Shown here one piece after another: positions 8,791 through 17,827 of a stretch of 64,000 nt of DNA. The stretch spans positions 1 to 64,000 of the forward strand of contig NZ_WKKE01000017.1 of the NCBI RefSeq assembly GCF_009674775.1. Direction: 5' to 3'. Within the stretch, counting starts at the first letter, position 1. The number at the start of each line of letters is the position of its first letter. The stretch is from Flavobacterium sp. LC2016-23 (GTDB lineage Bacteria; Bacteroidota; Bacteroidia; Flavobacteriales; Flavobacteriaceae). The notes under the pieces are model-generated. The model did no database searches and was not told the origin of the DNA. It saw only the letters and a program-made list of their open reading frames with translations. The position numbers were made by a program, and so were the translations under genes.

Positions 8791-9342
8791 CTACAGGGAT
8801 TCCAATATTCCATAGAGACATTCATTAGAAAAATGAATCGTAATATTTTCTTTTTTTTGATTTTCAATGGCTAATAAATCATAAGCTTCCAGATAATAAG
8901 GCTTCTCATTAATTTTAATAACTGTTGTTTGTAAAGAAAATAAAAGTATGATCTGAGCATTACAATTCTGATTACGATCTGTTATTGTGAGTTTGGGATT
9001 GGCTATTTTTTCAGAAACCATCCAATTAAAATCAATCCCTTTTGTATAAGAAGTTACTTCATCATCCGAATTAAATTCTATGATTTCATATTTCTCGTAT
9101 ACTTTTTTCTCTTTGTTTATCTCAATAGGTAAGGAGTTGTCAAGCATAACCAGGTATCGGTGATAGCCCTTAAATTTGGTAAACGCTGAAGGCACTTCCT
9201 CTATTGTAGCACTGCTTATTCTGAATAGAAAATCCCTATCGCTATAGCTTGCCGTTTCCGGATAGATCATATATTCGTATGTCAATCCGCCATTCCAAAC
9301 AGAGGCTGTAGTTTCTTTTTTAGGAAAAAGACGTAGGTTCAT
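8791..9342 (-). CDS. HutD family protein
   Basis: This 183-residue protein has the HutD (cupin-like) pattern: VWNGGLTYEYMIYPE at the N terminus, DFLFRISSATIEE and FKGYHRYLVMLDN. HutD proteins are often encoded with histidine utilisation genes and have been proposed to bind formiminoglutamate and cap Hut activity. Here the only hut gene, hutH, lies about 10 kb away on the other strand, so a link is uncertain. There is no signal peptide, and it is likely cytoplasmic. Confidence 0.75.
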   Translation of the reverse strand: MNLRLFPKKETTASVWNGGLTYEYMIYPETASYSDRDFLFRISSATIEEVPSAFTKFKGYHRYLVMLDNSLPIEINKEKKVYEKYEIIEFNSDDEVTSYTKGIDFNWMVSEKIANPKLTITDRNQNCNAQIILLFSLQTTVIKINEKPYYLEAYDLLAIENQKKENITIHFSNECLYGILESL

Positions 9343-9448
9343 TTTTTAGTATTTTGAAATGAATGTCGGGATTTTGAAAGTTTTCTGTTTGCGTTCACGA
9401 GCTTGAAAACCGCAACAACATATTTTCATTCATTTACTCTTTTACTCT

Positions 9449-9655
9449 TTATTTTGTCGAAACCAGTAATTCTCTAACATCTACATCTAATACTTCAGCA
9501 ATTTTTCTTAAGATGTCAATACTTGGTTGAGCATTATTATTGCAGTAATTCGTCACCACTACGTAACTTTTTTCAATTTTTTCGGCTAGCCACGTTTGTG
9601 TTCTTCCTTGTTCTTTTAGAACTTCTTTGATCCTGTTCATTTGAATATCAGCCAT
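9449..9655 (-). CDS. Small XRE/Cro-type helix-turn-helix protein
   Basis: The 68 residues are almost entirely one HTH domain: MNRIKEVLKEQGRTQTWLAEKI is helices 1-2 and SYVVVTNYCNNNAQPSIDIL covers the recognition region, ending DVRELLV. Proteins of this size and type serve as controllers of restriction-modification and other accessory modules. A 7-bp inverted repeat at 9691-9709, 36 bp before its start, could be its own operator. It diverges from the small coiled-coil gene that precedes the large ATPase gene, so it may control that module. Confidence 0.8.
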   Translation of the reverse strand: MADIQMNRIKEVLKEQGRTQTWLAEKIEKSYVVVTNYCNNNAQPSIDILRKIAEVLDVDVRELLVSTK

Positions 9656-9690
9656 TAAGTACTTTTTTATAATGCTATTTAGTATAGAAA

Positions 9691-9709
9691 ATTATTATCT
9701 ATTAATAAT
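9691..9709. promoter_or_regulatory. Operator-like inverted repeat before the XRE gene
   Basis: ATTATTA and TAATAAT are separated by 5 bp in the divergent gap between the XRE gene and the small coiled-coil gene. The position suits autorepression. The region is AT-rich, so chance is possible. Confidence 0.35.
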
Positions 9710-9769
9710 CTTTTTTCGATGTGTTAAATTATGATATAAAAACACATTGTAAAATATTATAATTTAATA

Positions 9770-9777
9770 TATATTTG
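9770..9777 (+). promoter_or_regulatory. -7 promoter box of the small coiled-coil gene
   Basis: TATATTTG matches TAnnTTTG, with TTG at 9747-9749 about 20 bp upstream as a -33 element. It lies 24 bp before the ATG at 9802, which supports that short gene as real. Confidence 0.5.
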
Positions 9778-9801
9778 TATTGAAATTTAATATAAAAATT
9801 T

Positions 9802-10002
9802 ATGAAAGCATACACTAAAGCAAATCTTGAAGATATAGTCATGATGCAATTGGAAAATCTAAACGCTATGAATGATTTATTGTCTATAATGAAATTACAA
9901 AATGAACTATTGCATAATACCAATAAAAAATTAAAAGATGAAATTTCTGAATTTAAGGAAAAGTGTTTTACATATCAAGCGGGTAAACGAAATCAGAAAT
10001 AA
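9802..10002 (+). CDS. Small predicted coiled-coil protein, function unknown
   Basis: I do not recognise this 66-residue protein. It is rich in Leu, Asn, Lys and Glu, with a helical stretch (NLNAMNDLLSIMKLQNELL to DEISEFKEK) whose hydrophobic spacing suggests a coiled coil. It has no signal peptide. A consensus promoter box precedes it, and it points toward the ATPase gene 285 bp downstream. It could be a partner or inhibitor of that protein, but nothing in the sequence proves this. Confidence 0.55.
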   Translation: MKAYTKANLEDIVMMQLENLNAMNDLLSIMKLQNELLHNTNKKLKDEISEFKEKCFTYQAGKRNQK

Positions 10003-10085
10003 CTTTTAAAAATTAATTAATCAACTTGGTGTTGAAAAAATAGTTTGTTAGTTGCCTTGAAAAATTTTGAATTCTTTTGCGTTCA

Positions 10086-10162
10086 CTGTATTTATTTAAT
10101 TGCCTCCTGCTTTAGCTAGAGGAAAAAGATTAGGAGATTTAGGAGTGGTTTGAGCCGAAATT
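10086..10162 (+). repeat. Dispersed repeat, copy 2 of a direct pair
   Basis: This is the partner of 8705-8780, in the same orientation, preceded by GCGTTCA and followed by CCGCGG and a T-run. The rest of the gap (10003-10286) is AT-rich without a gene. Confidence 0.7.
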
Positions 10163-10286
10163 CCGCGGTTTTTTTGGTTATACAAGTTTGAGATTCATAA
10201 TAAGTATTTGATTATGTGATATTTTATGAAATTAATAATATTTGTTTTGTTATTTTTTATAAATTTCAATACTAAATTAATCTATT

Positions 10287-12656
10287 ATGGCTGAGACAGG
10301 TTTTTTTGCATACGGGAGTCAATATTCATCAAGTGGAGAGTGTATTGAAGAAGCTATTGAACAAATTAATAATAGCGGTGAAGCGATAATTACTTCTTGG
10401 ATTCATTTAAGGAATTCAGGTCGCTTTATTATTAATGAAGTATTAGATGAAATTGATAAAAGTGATTTTTTTTGTTGTGACTTAACAGGTCTTAATGATA
10501 ATGTTTTGTTTGAACTGGGATACGCTTTGGCGCGTAAGAAACCTATTTTTATAATTAATGATGTTTCTTATGAAGAATCAAATAAAAAGTATAAAGAATT
10601 GAATTTATTAAGTACGTTAGGATATAAAAAATATACTAAGACGCATGATATAATTACCGGCTTTTTTAAAGAGCGTCCGTATGATCCAATTGGAAATATT
10701 TGGACTGATTTAACGAAAACAATAACACCTGAAAAAGATTCTAAAGCAATTTTAGTACTAAATAGCCAAACGGAAACAAATTATAATCTTGAAATTATTA
10801 CTCAAGTAGATTATTTTAAACTTCCAAAAATAGTTGATGATGCAAGTGAAAATGCTAATTTACCTTTAAGTTGGTATATTCAAAAACTACATTCTGTACC
10901 TTCTGTTTTGATACAATTTTCTTCACAAACAAGAGCTGGCTATGAATTGCACAATTCAAAATGTGCCCTAATTGCTGGCATGGCGATAGGTTTAGGGTTG
11001 GAAGTTCAATTATTAGCTGAGCAACCATATTTTTCTCCTTTAGATTTTCGAGACTTATTAAAAAAATTTAGTAATAGACAAGAATGCTCTGTAATTGTAA
11101 AAGATTTTTTAATCAATTTACAAAAGGAAATTGCTGCGCTTTTAATAAATGAAAGGGAAAGAGTTGATACGCGAAAGAAATTAAGTGAACTTCAAAATTT
11201 AGATTTTGGTGAAGCAATTGCTGAACATGAAAGCAATAAACTTTATCAATATTATGTTGATACATCTCATACACAACAATTAATCAAAAACGAATATAAC
11301 ATTGTTGTAGGAAGAAAAGGAACAGGGAAAACGGCTACATTATATTACTTATTTGAAGATCTAATAAGAGATAGGAGAAATCACGTTGTATTAATTAAAC
11401 CAATTAACTTTGAAGTTGATGGGTTGGTTGCCTTGATGGAAGAATCAAATAGTGAATTTGAAAAAGGTTTTTTAATTGAAACAGTATGGAAGTTTTTAAT
11501 TTACTCACAAATAGCAAAGTCATTATTTGATCAAATTAAACAGAAACCTCTATTTGCTTTGTCTGAAGATGAAAATAAATATATTGAATTTATTGAGTTA
11601 AATCAAACAATTTTTCTTACGGATTTTTCTACAAGATTAGAGGAGCAAATTAAAAAATTAAGGGAAAACGAGATTAGTAAAATTGGAGCGGGAAATAATA
11701 ATGAATTTAGGTTAAAAGTGGCTGAAATACTTCATGATGGAGTACTTAATGAAATGAAAGATTATTTTGGAGTTCTAATTCCTAAAAATCATAAATTAAT
11801 TGTTTTAATAGATAATCTAGATAAATCTTGGAAAAAAGATGCTAGATTAAATATTCTTAGTAGATACATCTTAGGTTTATTAGGTGTATCAGGTAGAATT
11901 TTTAAAGAGCTATCTTATATAAAATCTATTCAAACTAGTATATCATTTCATCTTACAATTTTTTTACGTAGTGATATTTTTAAATATATTCAACTTATTG
12001 CCCGTGAACCTGATAAGATTGAAGTTTCAAGATTAATGTGGGAAGATTCAGAAATATTATTAAGAATAATAGAAGAAAGGTTTGTTGAATTAAGTAACAA
12101 TAAATATAATAAAGAAGAACTTTTTGAAAGATTCTTCATTTCACAAGTTAATGGTGTTCCTACAAAAGATTTTATAATTAAATCTATTTTTCCAAGACCA
12201 CGTGATTTAATTTATTTTTGTAAAAGCTGTAAAGATATTGCAGTTTCAAGGGGACATGAAATAATTCAAGAAATGGATGTCATATCTGCATATAAAGAAT
12301 ATTCAAGTTGGATATTCAAATCATTACTCGTCGAGAATAATATTCTTAATAAACAAATGGAAGATTTTCTTTTTGAATTAGTTGGAGGAAGTGCTGTAAT
12401 AAATGAAACAATGATTAAACAATTTATGATAAATTCTGATATACCAATTGTCACTGAAGAAGATGTTGAAAAATTTATAGATAATTTGGTTGACTTAACT
12501 ATACTTGGTCGTGAAGTAAGAACCAATGAATTTCAATTTGAATATGATGTTGAAAATTTTAAAAAAATAAAGACAATGTCAAAAAAGTTAGATTCAAAGC
12601 GATACAAAATTCACAATGCTTTAATTCCCTTTTTGGAATGTGAGATTATAAATTAA
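10287..12656 (+). CDS. P-loop ATPase with two N-terminal deoxyribosyltransferase/TIR-like repeats
   Basis: This large cytoplasmic protein (789 residues) has no assigned role. Residues 1-92 look like a nucleoside deoxyribosyltransferase/TIR-like domain: GFFAYGS, then SDFFCCDLTGLNDNVLFELG with D65 and E76 where such folds place catalytic or nucleotide-contacting residues, then KKPIFIIND. A weaker second copy lies at about 155-250 (VLIQFSS, YELHNSKCALIAGMAIGLG, VQLLAEQ). A P-loop NTPase follows, with Walker A GRKGTGKT (342-349) and Walker B LIVLIDNLD (D509). The last about 250 residues are helical. It may belong to the Sll1717-type ATPases. The sensor or effector plus ATPase design resembles antiphage proteins. 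The gene is visibly more AT-rich than its neighbours, with many ATA and AGA codons, suggesting transfer. Confidence 0.75.
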   Translation: MAETGFFAYGSQYSSSGECIEEAIEQINNSGEAIITSWIHLRNSGRFIINEVLDEIDKSDFFCCDLTGLNDNVLFELGYALARKKPIFIINDVSYEESNKKYKELNLLSTLGYKKYTKTHDIITGFFKERPYDPIGNIWTDLTKTITPEKDSKAILVLNSQTETNYNLEIITQVDYFKLPKIVDDASENANLPLSWYIQKLHSVPSVLIQFSSQTRAGYELHNSKCALIAGMAIGLGLEVQLLAEQPYFSPLDFRDLLKKFSNRQECSVIVKDFLINLQKEIAALLINERERVDTRKKLSELQNLDFGEAIAEHESNKLYQYYVDTSHTQQLIKNEYNIVVGRKGTGKTATLYYLFEDLIRDRRNHVVLIKPINFEVDGLVALMEESNSEFEKGFLIETVWKFLIYSQIAKSLFDQIKQKPLFALSEDENKYIEFIELNQTIFLTDFSTRLEEQIKKLRENEISKIGAGNNNEFRLKVAEILHDGVLNEMKDYFGVLIPKNHKLIVLIDNLDKSWKKDARLNILSRYILGLLGVSGRIFKELSYIKSIQTSISFHLTIFLRSDIFKYIQLIAREPDKIEVSRLMWEDSEILLRIIEERFVELSNNKYNKEELFERFFISQVNGVPTKDFIIKSIFPRPRDLIYFCKSCKDIAVSRGHEIIQEMDVISAYKEYSSWIFKSLLVENNILNKQMEDFLFELVGGSAVINETMIKQFMINSDIPIVTEEDVEKFIDNLVDLTILGREVRTNEFQFEYDVENFKKIKTMSKKLDSKRYKIHNALIPFLECEIIN

Positions 12657-12670
12657 ATAATATATATAAT

Positions 12671-12716
12671 AAAAGCCACAGATTGAATAAAATAATCCGT
12701 GCAATCCGTGGCTTTT
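12671..12716. terminator. Bidirectional terminator between the ATPase gene and thrC
   Basis: A 15-bp stem (12671-12685 with 12702-12716, one mismatch) lies between convergent genes and carries A and T flanks on both sides. Its arms share CCACGGATT with the hairpin at 5936-5978. Confidence 0.75.
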
Positions 12717-12733
12717 AAATTTTATGAGGTAAA

Positions 12734-14023
12734 CTACCCCAAAAACGCCTTCAACTCCTCATAAGTCTTAATCTTCACACTCACTTTCTCCTCATTCATA
12801 ACACTCTCAATTTGTTCAGGAATCGGAAGCGTAATGCCCAATGCAGGTTCGACCACATCCAGAAACTTAATAGGATGCGCCGTTTCTAAGAAAACACCAA
12901 TGGCATTCTCATGTTTTTGTAATTCTTTTTTCAAACCTAAATAGCCAACAGCACCGTGAGGTTCTGCGATATAACCATCGGTTTTGTAAATTTGTTTTAG
13001 GGCTTCAAGCGTTTCTTCATCCGTATAACTGTAGGAAGAGAAATCTTTTTCGAAAGCTTTTAAATCATTGTTGTACAATTCCTGAATTCTGATAAAGTTA
13101 CTTGGGTTTCCAACATCCATAGCGTTTGAGATGGTCGCTTTGGAAGGTTTTGGCTCGTATTTTCCGTTTTCTAAGAATCTTGGTACGGTATCGTTTACGT
13201 TGGTAGACGCAACGAAATGTTCGATTGGCAAACCTAATTTCTTCGCCATAATTCCGGCGCAGATATTTCCGAAATTCCCACTTGGGCAAGAGAAAACCAA
13301 CGGTTTATTCTGGCTTTTTAGCGCTTTATAAGCAAAGAAAAAATAGAACATTTGCGGCAGCCAGCGCGCAATATTGATAGAGTTGGCCGAAGTCAGGTTT
13401 TTATGCGCTAAACTTTCGTCCAAAAACGCTTTTTTCACCATATCCTGGCAATCGTCAAAAACGCCGTCGACTTCAAGGGCTTTGATGTTTTTGCCTAAAG
13501 TTGTCAATTGTTTTTCCTGAATGTCGCTCACTTTTCCGGACGGATACAGAATCACGACATCAACACCGGCAACGCCTAAAAATCCGCTCGCAACAGCTCC
13601 GCCCGTATCTCCGGAAGTCGCTACCAGAACCGTGTTTTTACTGTCTTTTTTGTCTTTGTTAAAATACGCCAGACAACGTGACATAAATCGCGCTCCAACG
13701 TCTTTAAAGGCCATGGTAGGCCCGTGGAATAATTCCAGTGAATAAATGTCTTTTTCAACTTCTACCACCGGAAAATCAAAGGATAAAGTGTCGGCTATGA
13801 TTTCTCTTAAATAATCCTCCGGAATATCATCGCCTACAAATTGCTGAATCACATCAAAAGCAATATTATGATGGGTCAGATTTTCGATTACATTAAAAAA
13901 AGCAGGGTTTAAAGGCGTAACAATTTGTGGAAAATACAATCCTTTATCGCTTGCTAATCCTTGTATGACAGCTTCTTTAAACGAAACTTCGGGTGCGTTG
14001 TGGTTTAAACTGTAGTATTTCAT
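12734..14023 (-). CDS. thrC: Threonine synthase
   Basis: This PLP enzyme converts O-phosphohomoserine to threonine, the last step of the pathway. The PLP lysine lies in FHGPTMAFKDVGARF (about 98-112), and the phosphate-binding and SGNFGN segments (CPSGNFGNICAG) are present. Length 429 is typical of the shorter bacterial class. It is the last gene of the thrA-thrB-thrC series, 166 bp after thrB, a gap filled by a hairpin-forming repeat. It ends at the bidirectional terminator at 12671. Confidence 0.95.
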   Translation of the reverse strand: MKYYSLNHNAPEVSFKEAVIQGLASDKGLYFPQIVTPLNPAFFNVIENLTHHNIAFDVIQQFVGDDIPEDYLREIIADTLSFDFPVVEVEKDIYSLELFHGPTMAFKDVGARFMSRCLAYFNKDKKDSKNTVLVATSGDTGGAVASGFLGVAGVDVVILYPSGKVSDIQEKQLTTLGKNIKALEVDGVFDDCQDMVKKAFLDESLAHKNLTSANSINIARWLPQMFYFFFAYKALKSQNKPLVFSCPSGNFGNICAGIMAKKLGLPIEHFVASTNVNDTVPRFLENGKYEPKPSKATISNAMDVGNPSNFIRIQELYNNDLKAFEKDFSSYSYTDEETLEALKQIYKTDGYIAEPHGAVGYLGLKKELQKHENAIGVFLETAHPIKFLDVVEPALGITLPIPEQIESVMNEEKVSVKIKTYEELKAFLG

Positions 14024-14034
14024 TTTTTTTTTTG

Positions 14035-14185
14035 CTTTAGGCTTTTTTGTAGCTTTACGCTTTAAGCAGTAGGCTTTAGGCTTTTTCCTAAATGCGCTTA
14101 GCTTATTGCTTCTTTTTCTTTTTTCTTTTTTCTTTTCCGCAATGGTTTTAAGCTTATTGCCTAAAGCCTATTGCTTACAGCGTCC
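14035..14185. repeat. TTTAGGC-type inverted repeat between thrB and thrC
   Basis: GCAGTAGGCTTTAGGC (14066-14081) pairs with 14159-14174 with one wobble, enclosing a pyrimidine-rich loop. Further GCTTTA and GCTTATTGC units surround it. It could reduce read-through into thrC, though no clear U-tract terminator is present. Confidence 0.75.
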
Positions 14186-14189
14186 CATC

Positions 14190-15122
14190 CTAAAGGATGC
14201 GGACACCATCGGGATTAATTTTCGAGACGTGAATTTCATAAGGCAAATTCATGTTTTCGTACACTTCGCTCATCGCTTTGGCAATTTTATCCGCTGTGTC
14301 TTTTCCGCGGCTTAAGGCAAAAATCGACGGTCCCGAACCGGAAATTCCGGAACCTAAAGCGCCGTTTTCTAAAGCCGTTTGTTTGATTAAATCAAAACCC
14401 GGAATCAAAACACTTCGCAATGGTTCTACGATTTCGTCATGAAGCGATCTTCCGATCAAATCGTAATCTTTGGTGTATAATCCGGCGATTAATCCGCCCA
14501 CATTTCCCCATTGCATAATGGCGCTTTTTAGGGAAACAGTTTGTTTTAGTACCGAACGCGCATCCGATGTTTTCAGTTCAATCTGAGGATGAACTACTGT
14601 AGCAAACAATTCTTCAGGACTATCAATCCGAATAATATCTAACGGGCTGTAGCTTCTCACTAAAGTAAAACCGCCTAAAAGGGCAGGGGCAACGTTGTCT
14701 GCGTGCGCATTTCCGCTGGCTAATTTTTCGCCCTGCATCGCAAATTGCACCAGATCTTTGCGCGAATAAGGTTTTCCTAATAATTCATTAATTCCGAAAA
14801 CGGCTCCGGCAGAACTTGCAGCACTGCTTCCGATTCCGCTTCCGGCTTTGATATGTTTGTAGATTTCGATTTCAAATCCAACCGTTATGGGTTCAAAATC
14901 TCTTTCGTAGGCTTCCAGCATCGCAACAGCTGCAACACCCGAAACGTTTTTTTCGGTTTCTAAAGGCAAATCGGCACCTGTAATTTTTGTGATGCGAATT
15001 CCTTTTTGATCTACTTTTCGAACAATCATTTCATCGCCCGCATTGTCCAGGCAAAGCCCGAGTACGTCAAATCCGCAGGAGAGATTTGCAATAGTTGCCG
15101 GGCAAAATAGTTTTATTTCCAT
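14190..15122 (-). CDS. thrB: Homoserine kinase
   Basis: A GHMP-family kinase that phosphorylates homoserine for threonine synthase. The N-terminal FCPATIANLSCGFDVLG (about 6-22) and the ATP-binding loop GSGIGSSAASSAGAVFG (about 94-110) are clear, and the C-terminal GAGLGSGISGSGPSIFAL-like motif is present. Length 310 is standard. It lies 150 bp downstream of thrA in the same direction. Confidence 0.95.
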   Translation of the reverse strand: MEIKLFCPATIANLSCGFDVLGLCLDNAGDEMIVRKVDQKGIRITKITGADLPLETEKNVSGVAAVAMLEAYERDFEPITVGFEIEIYKHIKAGSGIGSSAASSAGAVFGINELLGKPYSRKDLVQFAMQGEKLASGNAHADNVAPALLGGFTLVRSYSPLDIIRIDSPEELFATVVHPQIELKTSDARSVLKQTVSLKSAIMQWGNVGGLIAGLYTKDYDLIGRSLHDEIVEPLRSVLIPGFDLIKQTALENGALGSGISGSGPSIFALSRGKDTADKIAKAMSEVYENMNLPYEIHVSKINPDGVRIL

Positions 15123-15130
15123 TCTTTTTT

Positions 15131-15266
15131 TAAGGTTCTGAGTTGCTAAGGTCCTAAGTTTCTAAGGTTTTCTTTGCAGCTTTTGTTTTTAAGTTTTTAA
15201 GGAACTAAGTTTTTAAGTTGCTAAGATTGAGAAAAAAACTCAGAACCTTAGCAACTCAGTACCTTA
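15131..15266. repeat. CTAAG-type inverted repeat between thrA and thrB
   Basis: The 22-bp arms 15131-15152 and 15245-15266 are inverted copies with one mismatch, and further CTAAGT and TTTTTAAG units lie between. The class recurs at about 38950, 49912, 60120 and 60430. It would form a long hairpin in the thr transcript. Confidence 0.8.
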
Positions 15267-15272
15267 GTCCCT

Positions 15273-17720
15273 TTAGTTGTTCCCTATTCGAATTACATCC
15301 GCAAAAATCCCCGAAGCAGTAACAGCGGCTCCGGCTCCGGCTCCTTTTATAAGCAGCGGCTGATCTACATAACGATCAGTGTAAAAAAGCACGATATTGT
15401 CTTTTCCTTCCAAATTGTAGAAAGGATGGTCTTTCGGAATGAATTGCAGGCCAACGCTTGCCTTTCCGTTTTCGAATTTCGCAACATATTTTAACCTGGA
15501 ATCTTTACTAAGCGCTTCTTCATAAATAGCCCCGAAATGCGGAGCGTGTTTGATTAATGAAGCAAAAAAGTCTTCATTGTTTGTGGTCGCTAAACATTCT
15601 GCAGGCAAAAAGGATTCGTTGGCGATGGCATCAATATCCATTTCGTAACCGCTTTCGCGAATCAGAATCAGGATTTTACGGGCAACATCGATTCCGCTCA
15701 GGTCAATTTTCGGATCAGGTTCAGTGAATCCCTGAACTCCGGCTTCTTTTACTACATCATGAAAAGAATTATCCTTGTCGAAATTGTTGAAAATGAAGTT
15801 CAGACTTCCCGATAAAACGGCCTGTATTTTATGCACTTTATCACCCGAAGCGATTAAGTTTTTAACGGTATCAATAATCGGTAGTCCCGCTCCAACATTC
15901 GTTTCAAACAAAAACGGAGCATTATATTGACGTGATAGGTTTTTTAGTTTTTTGTAATTGTCATAGGCTGAAGAACAGGCAATTTTGTTACAAGTTACCA
16001 CCGCAATACTTTGTTTCAGAAACTGTTCGTAAGTTTCAGAAACAGTTGCATTGGCTGTAATATCCACAAAAATGCTGTTACGTAAATTCAGTTCTTTGGC
16101 GCGCTCGATAAAAGTTTCTTTATTTGCCGGTTCCCCTTTATCTAAATCAGCCTGCCATTCTTTTAAAGAAATTCCATCTTCATCGAAAAGCATTTTTCTG
16201 GAATTGGATAGCGCAATTACACGAACATTAATCTTCAGGTTATCTTTTAGGAATTTTTTCTGGTTGTGAATTTGTTCGATGAATTTTTCACCTACATTTC
16301 CAACGCCCATCACAAATAAATTGAGCTGTTTGGTGTTTTCTTCAAAGAAATTTTCGTGTAGTGTATTTAAAGCTTTTTTAACGTCTCTTTCGTTGATTAC
16401 GGTCGAGATATTTCGCTCAGAAGCACCTTGCGCAATGGCACGGATGTTTACGTTATTTTTACCGAGAGTACTAAACATTCTTCCGCTTAAACCCTGGTGG
16501 TTTTTCATATTTTCACCCACCAAAGCAATGATACAAAGGTCTTTTTCTACAATAGCAGGATCAATTTTGTTTTGAAGAATCTCTACTTCGAAAGCTCTGT
16601 TGATGGCACTTTCGGCACTTTCAGCATCTGAATTTAAAATTCCGATACAAATCGAATGCTCGGAAGAAGCCTGAGTGATAAAAATGACATTGATTTTTTC
16701 CTGAGATAATACTTCAAACAAACGTCTTGACGAACCTGCAACCCCAATCATTCCAGGGCCTTCGAGTGTTACTAACGAAATGTGATCGATATGGCTGATC
16801 CCTTTTACAACCGTATCTTTTGACGAAACCTGGCTGGAAATTAAAGTTCCGGCAGCTTCGGGCTCAAAAGTATTTTTGATTAAAATGGGAATGTTTTTTC
16901 TTAAAACGGGCTGAATGGTTGGCGGATACAGCACTTTCGCTCCGAAATGTGACAATTCCATCGCTTCCTGATACGAAATAGTGGCAATAGGCTGTGCCTG
17001 TTTTACAATTTTCGGGTTAGCCGTAAACATTCCGTTGACGTCAGTCCAGATTTCCAGTTGCTCTGCATCCAGTGCTCCGGCAATAATAGCAGCAGTGTAA
17101 TCAGAACCGCCACGGCCTAAAGTTGTTGTAATTCCGTCCAGGGTTAAAGCTATAAATCCCGGTAAAATAGTGATTTGTGCTTCATTTTCGGCAAAATATT
17201 CCTGAATCAGCTGATTTGAAATTTCAAAATTTACAGTTGCTTTTCCAAAATCAGCATTTGTTTTTATGATTTCACGGCTGTCTTTATACACGACATTTTT
17301 ATTGATTTGCTGATACGCCTGCGCAATGATATAGGACGAAAGCAATTCTCCGAAACTTAAAATGGTATCTGCTGTTCTTGGAGATAATTCCCCTAATAAA
17401 AAACAGCCGTCTAGTAGTGTTTCTAAATGGTTAATGATTCTTTTTACATGACTTAGCAAACTGCTTTGTTCGCTTACCGGAATCAATTCTTTTAAGGTGT
17501 CCAGATGTTTCTTTTCGATTTCGGCAACAATTTCCCTGAAGCTTTCATCATTAGCCGCCGCTTTTGCAGCCGCCAGTTGAAGTAAATCTGTGACTTTGCT
17601 TAAAGCCGAAACGACAACAACTAATTTTCCCTGCTTAGAATTCTGGTCTATAATTTCGAGAACGAGTTTTATATTTTGTGCATTGGCAACCGAAGTTCCG
17701 CCAAATTTTAATACTTTCAT
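15273..17720 (-). CDS. thrA: Bifunctional aspartate kinase / homoserine dehydrogenase I
   Basis: This fusion enzyme catalyses the first and third steps of the aspartate pathway toward threonine. The kinase domain opens with MKVLKFGGTSVA and has TLGRGGSDYTAA (about 211-222). Regulatory ACT domains occupy about 315-460 (LVTLEGPGMIGVAG, IALVGENM), which in this family bind threonine for feedback control. The homoserine dehydrogenase part begins near 465 with LFVMGVGNVGEKFIEQI (NAD(P)-binding) and includes LSGIDVARKILIL. Length 815 fits. It is the first structural gene after the thr leader peptide at 17828-17926. Confidence 0.96.
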   Translation of the reverse strand: MKVLKFGGTSVANAQNIKLVLEIIDQNSKQGKLVVVVSALSKVTDLLQLAAAKAAANDESFREIVAEIEKKHLDTLKELIPVSEQSSLLSHVKRIINHLETLLDGCFLLGELSPRTADTILSFGELLSSYIIAQAYQQINKNVVYKDSREIIKTNADFGKATVNFEISNQLIQEYFAENEAQITILPGFIALTLDGITTTLGRGGSDYTAAIIAGALDAEQLEIWTDVNGMFTANPKIVKQAQPIATISYQEAMELSHFGAKVLYPPTIQPVLRKNIPILIKNTFEPEAAGTLISSQVSSKDTVVKGISHIDHISLVTLEGPGMIGVAGSSRRLFEVLSQEKINVIFITQASSEHSICIGILNSDAESAESAINRAFEVEILQNKIDPAIVEKDLCIIALVGENMKNHQGLSGRMFSTLGKNNVNIRAIAQGASERNISTVINERDVKKALNTLHENFFEENTKQLNLFVMGVGNVGEKFIEQIHNQKKFLKDNLKINVRVIALSNSRKMLFDEDGISLKEWQADLDKGEPANKETFIERAKELNLRNSIFVDITANATVSETYEQFLKQSIAVVTCNKIACSSAYDNYKKLKNLSRQYNAPFLFETNVGAGLPIIDTVKNLIASGDKVHKIQAVLSGSLNFIFNNFDKDNSFHDVVKEAGVQGFTEPDPKIDLSGIDVARKILILIRESGYEMDIDAIANESFLPAECLATTNNEDFFASLIKHAPHFGAIYEEALSKDSRLKYVAKFENGKASVGLQFIPKDHPFYNLEGKDNIVLFYTDRYVDQPLLIKGAGAGAAVTASGIFADVIRIGNN

Positions 17721-17752
17721 TTTGATGTTTTTTTTCTTTTATGCAAATATTT

Positions 17753-17798
17753 TTATCTATCCAATACCTTTCTTCTTTTTAGAAAAAAGTATAGATAA
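17753..17798 (-). promoter_or_regulatory. Long imperfect hairpin between thr leader and thrA
   Basis: TTATCTAT (17753-17760) pairs with ATAGATAA (17791-17798), and inside it 17765-17776 pairs with 1781-17791-type bases across a TTTT loop (17777-17780) with one bulge. The position suits an attenuator, but no clean run of U follows on the minus strand, so it may instead be an antiterminator or pause structure. Confidence 0.45.
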
Positions 17799-17827
17799 CC
17801 AAGGATTATATGTGAAAATGTATACCC

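Noticed and set aside
9729..9923. 64-codon minus-strand frame opposite the small coiled-coil gene
   Set aside because: The plus-strand frame has a consensus promoter at the right distance; the antisense frame has none and its composition looks like a shadow.
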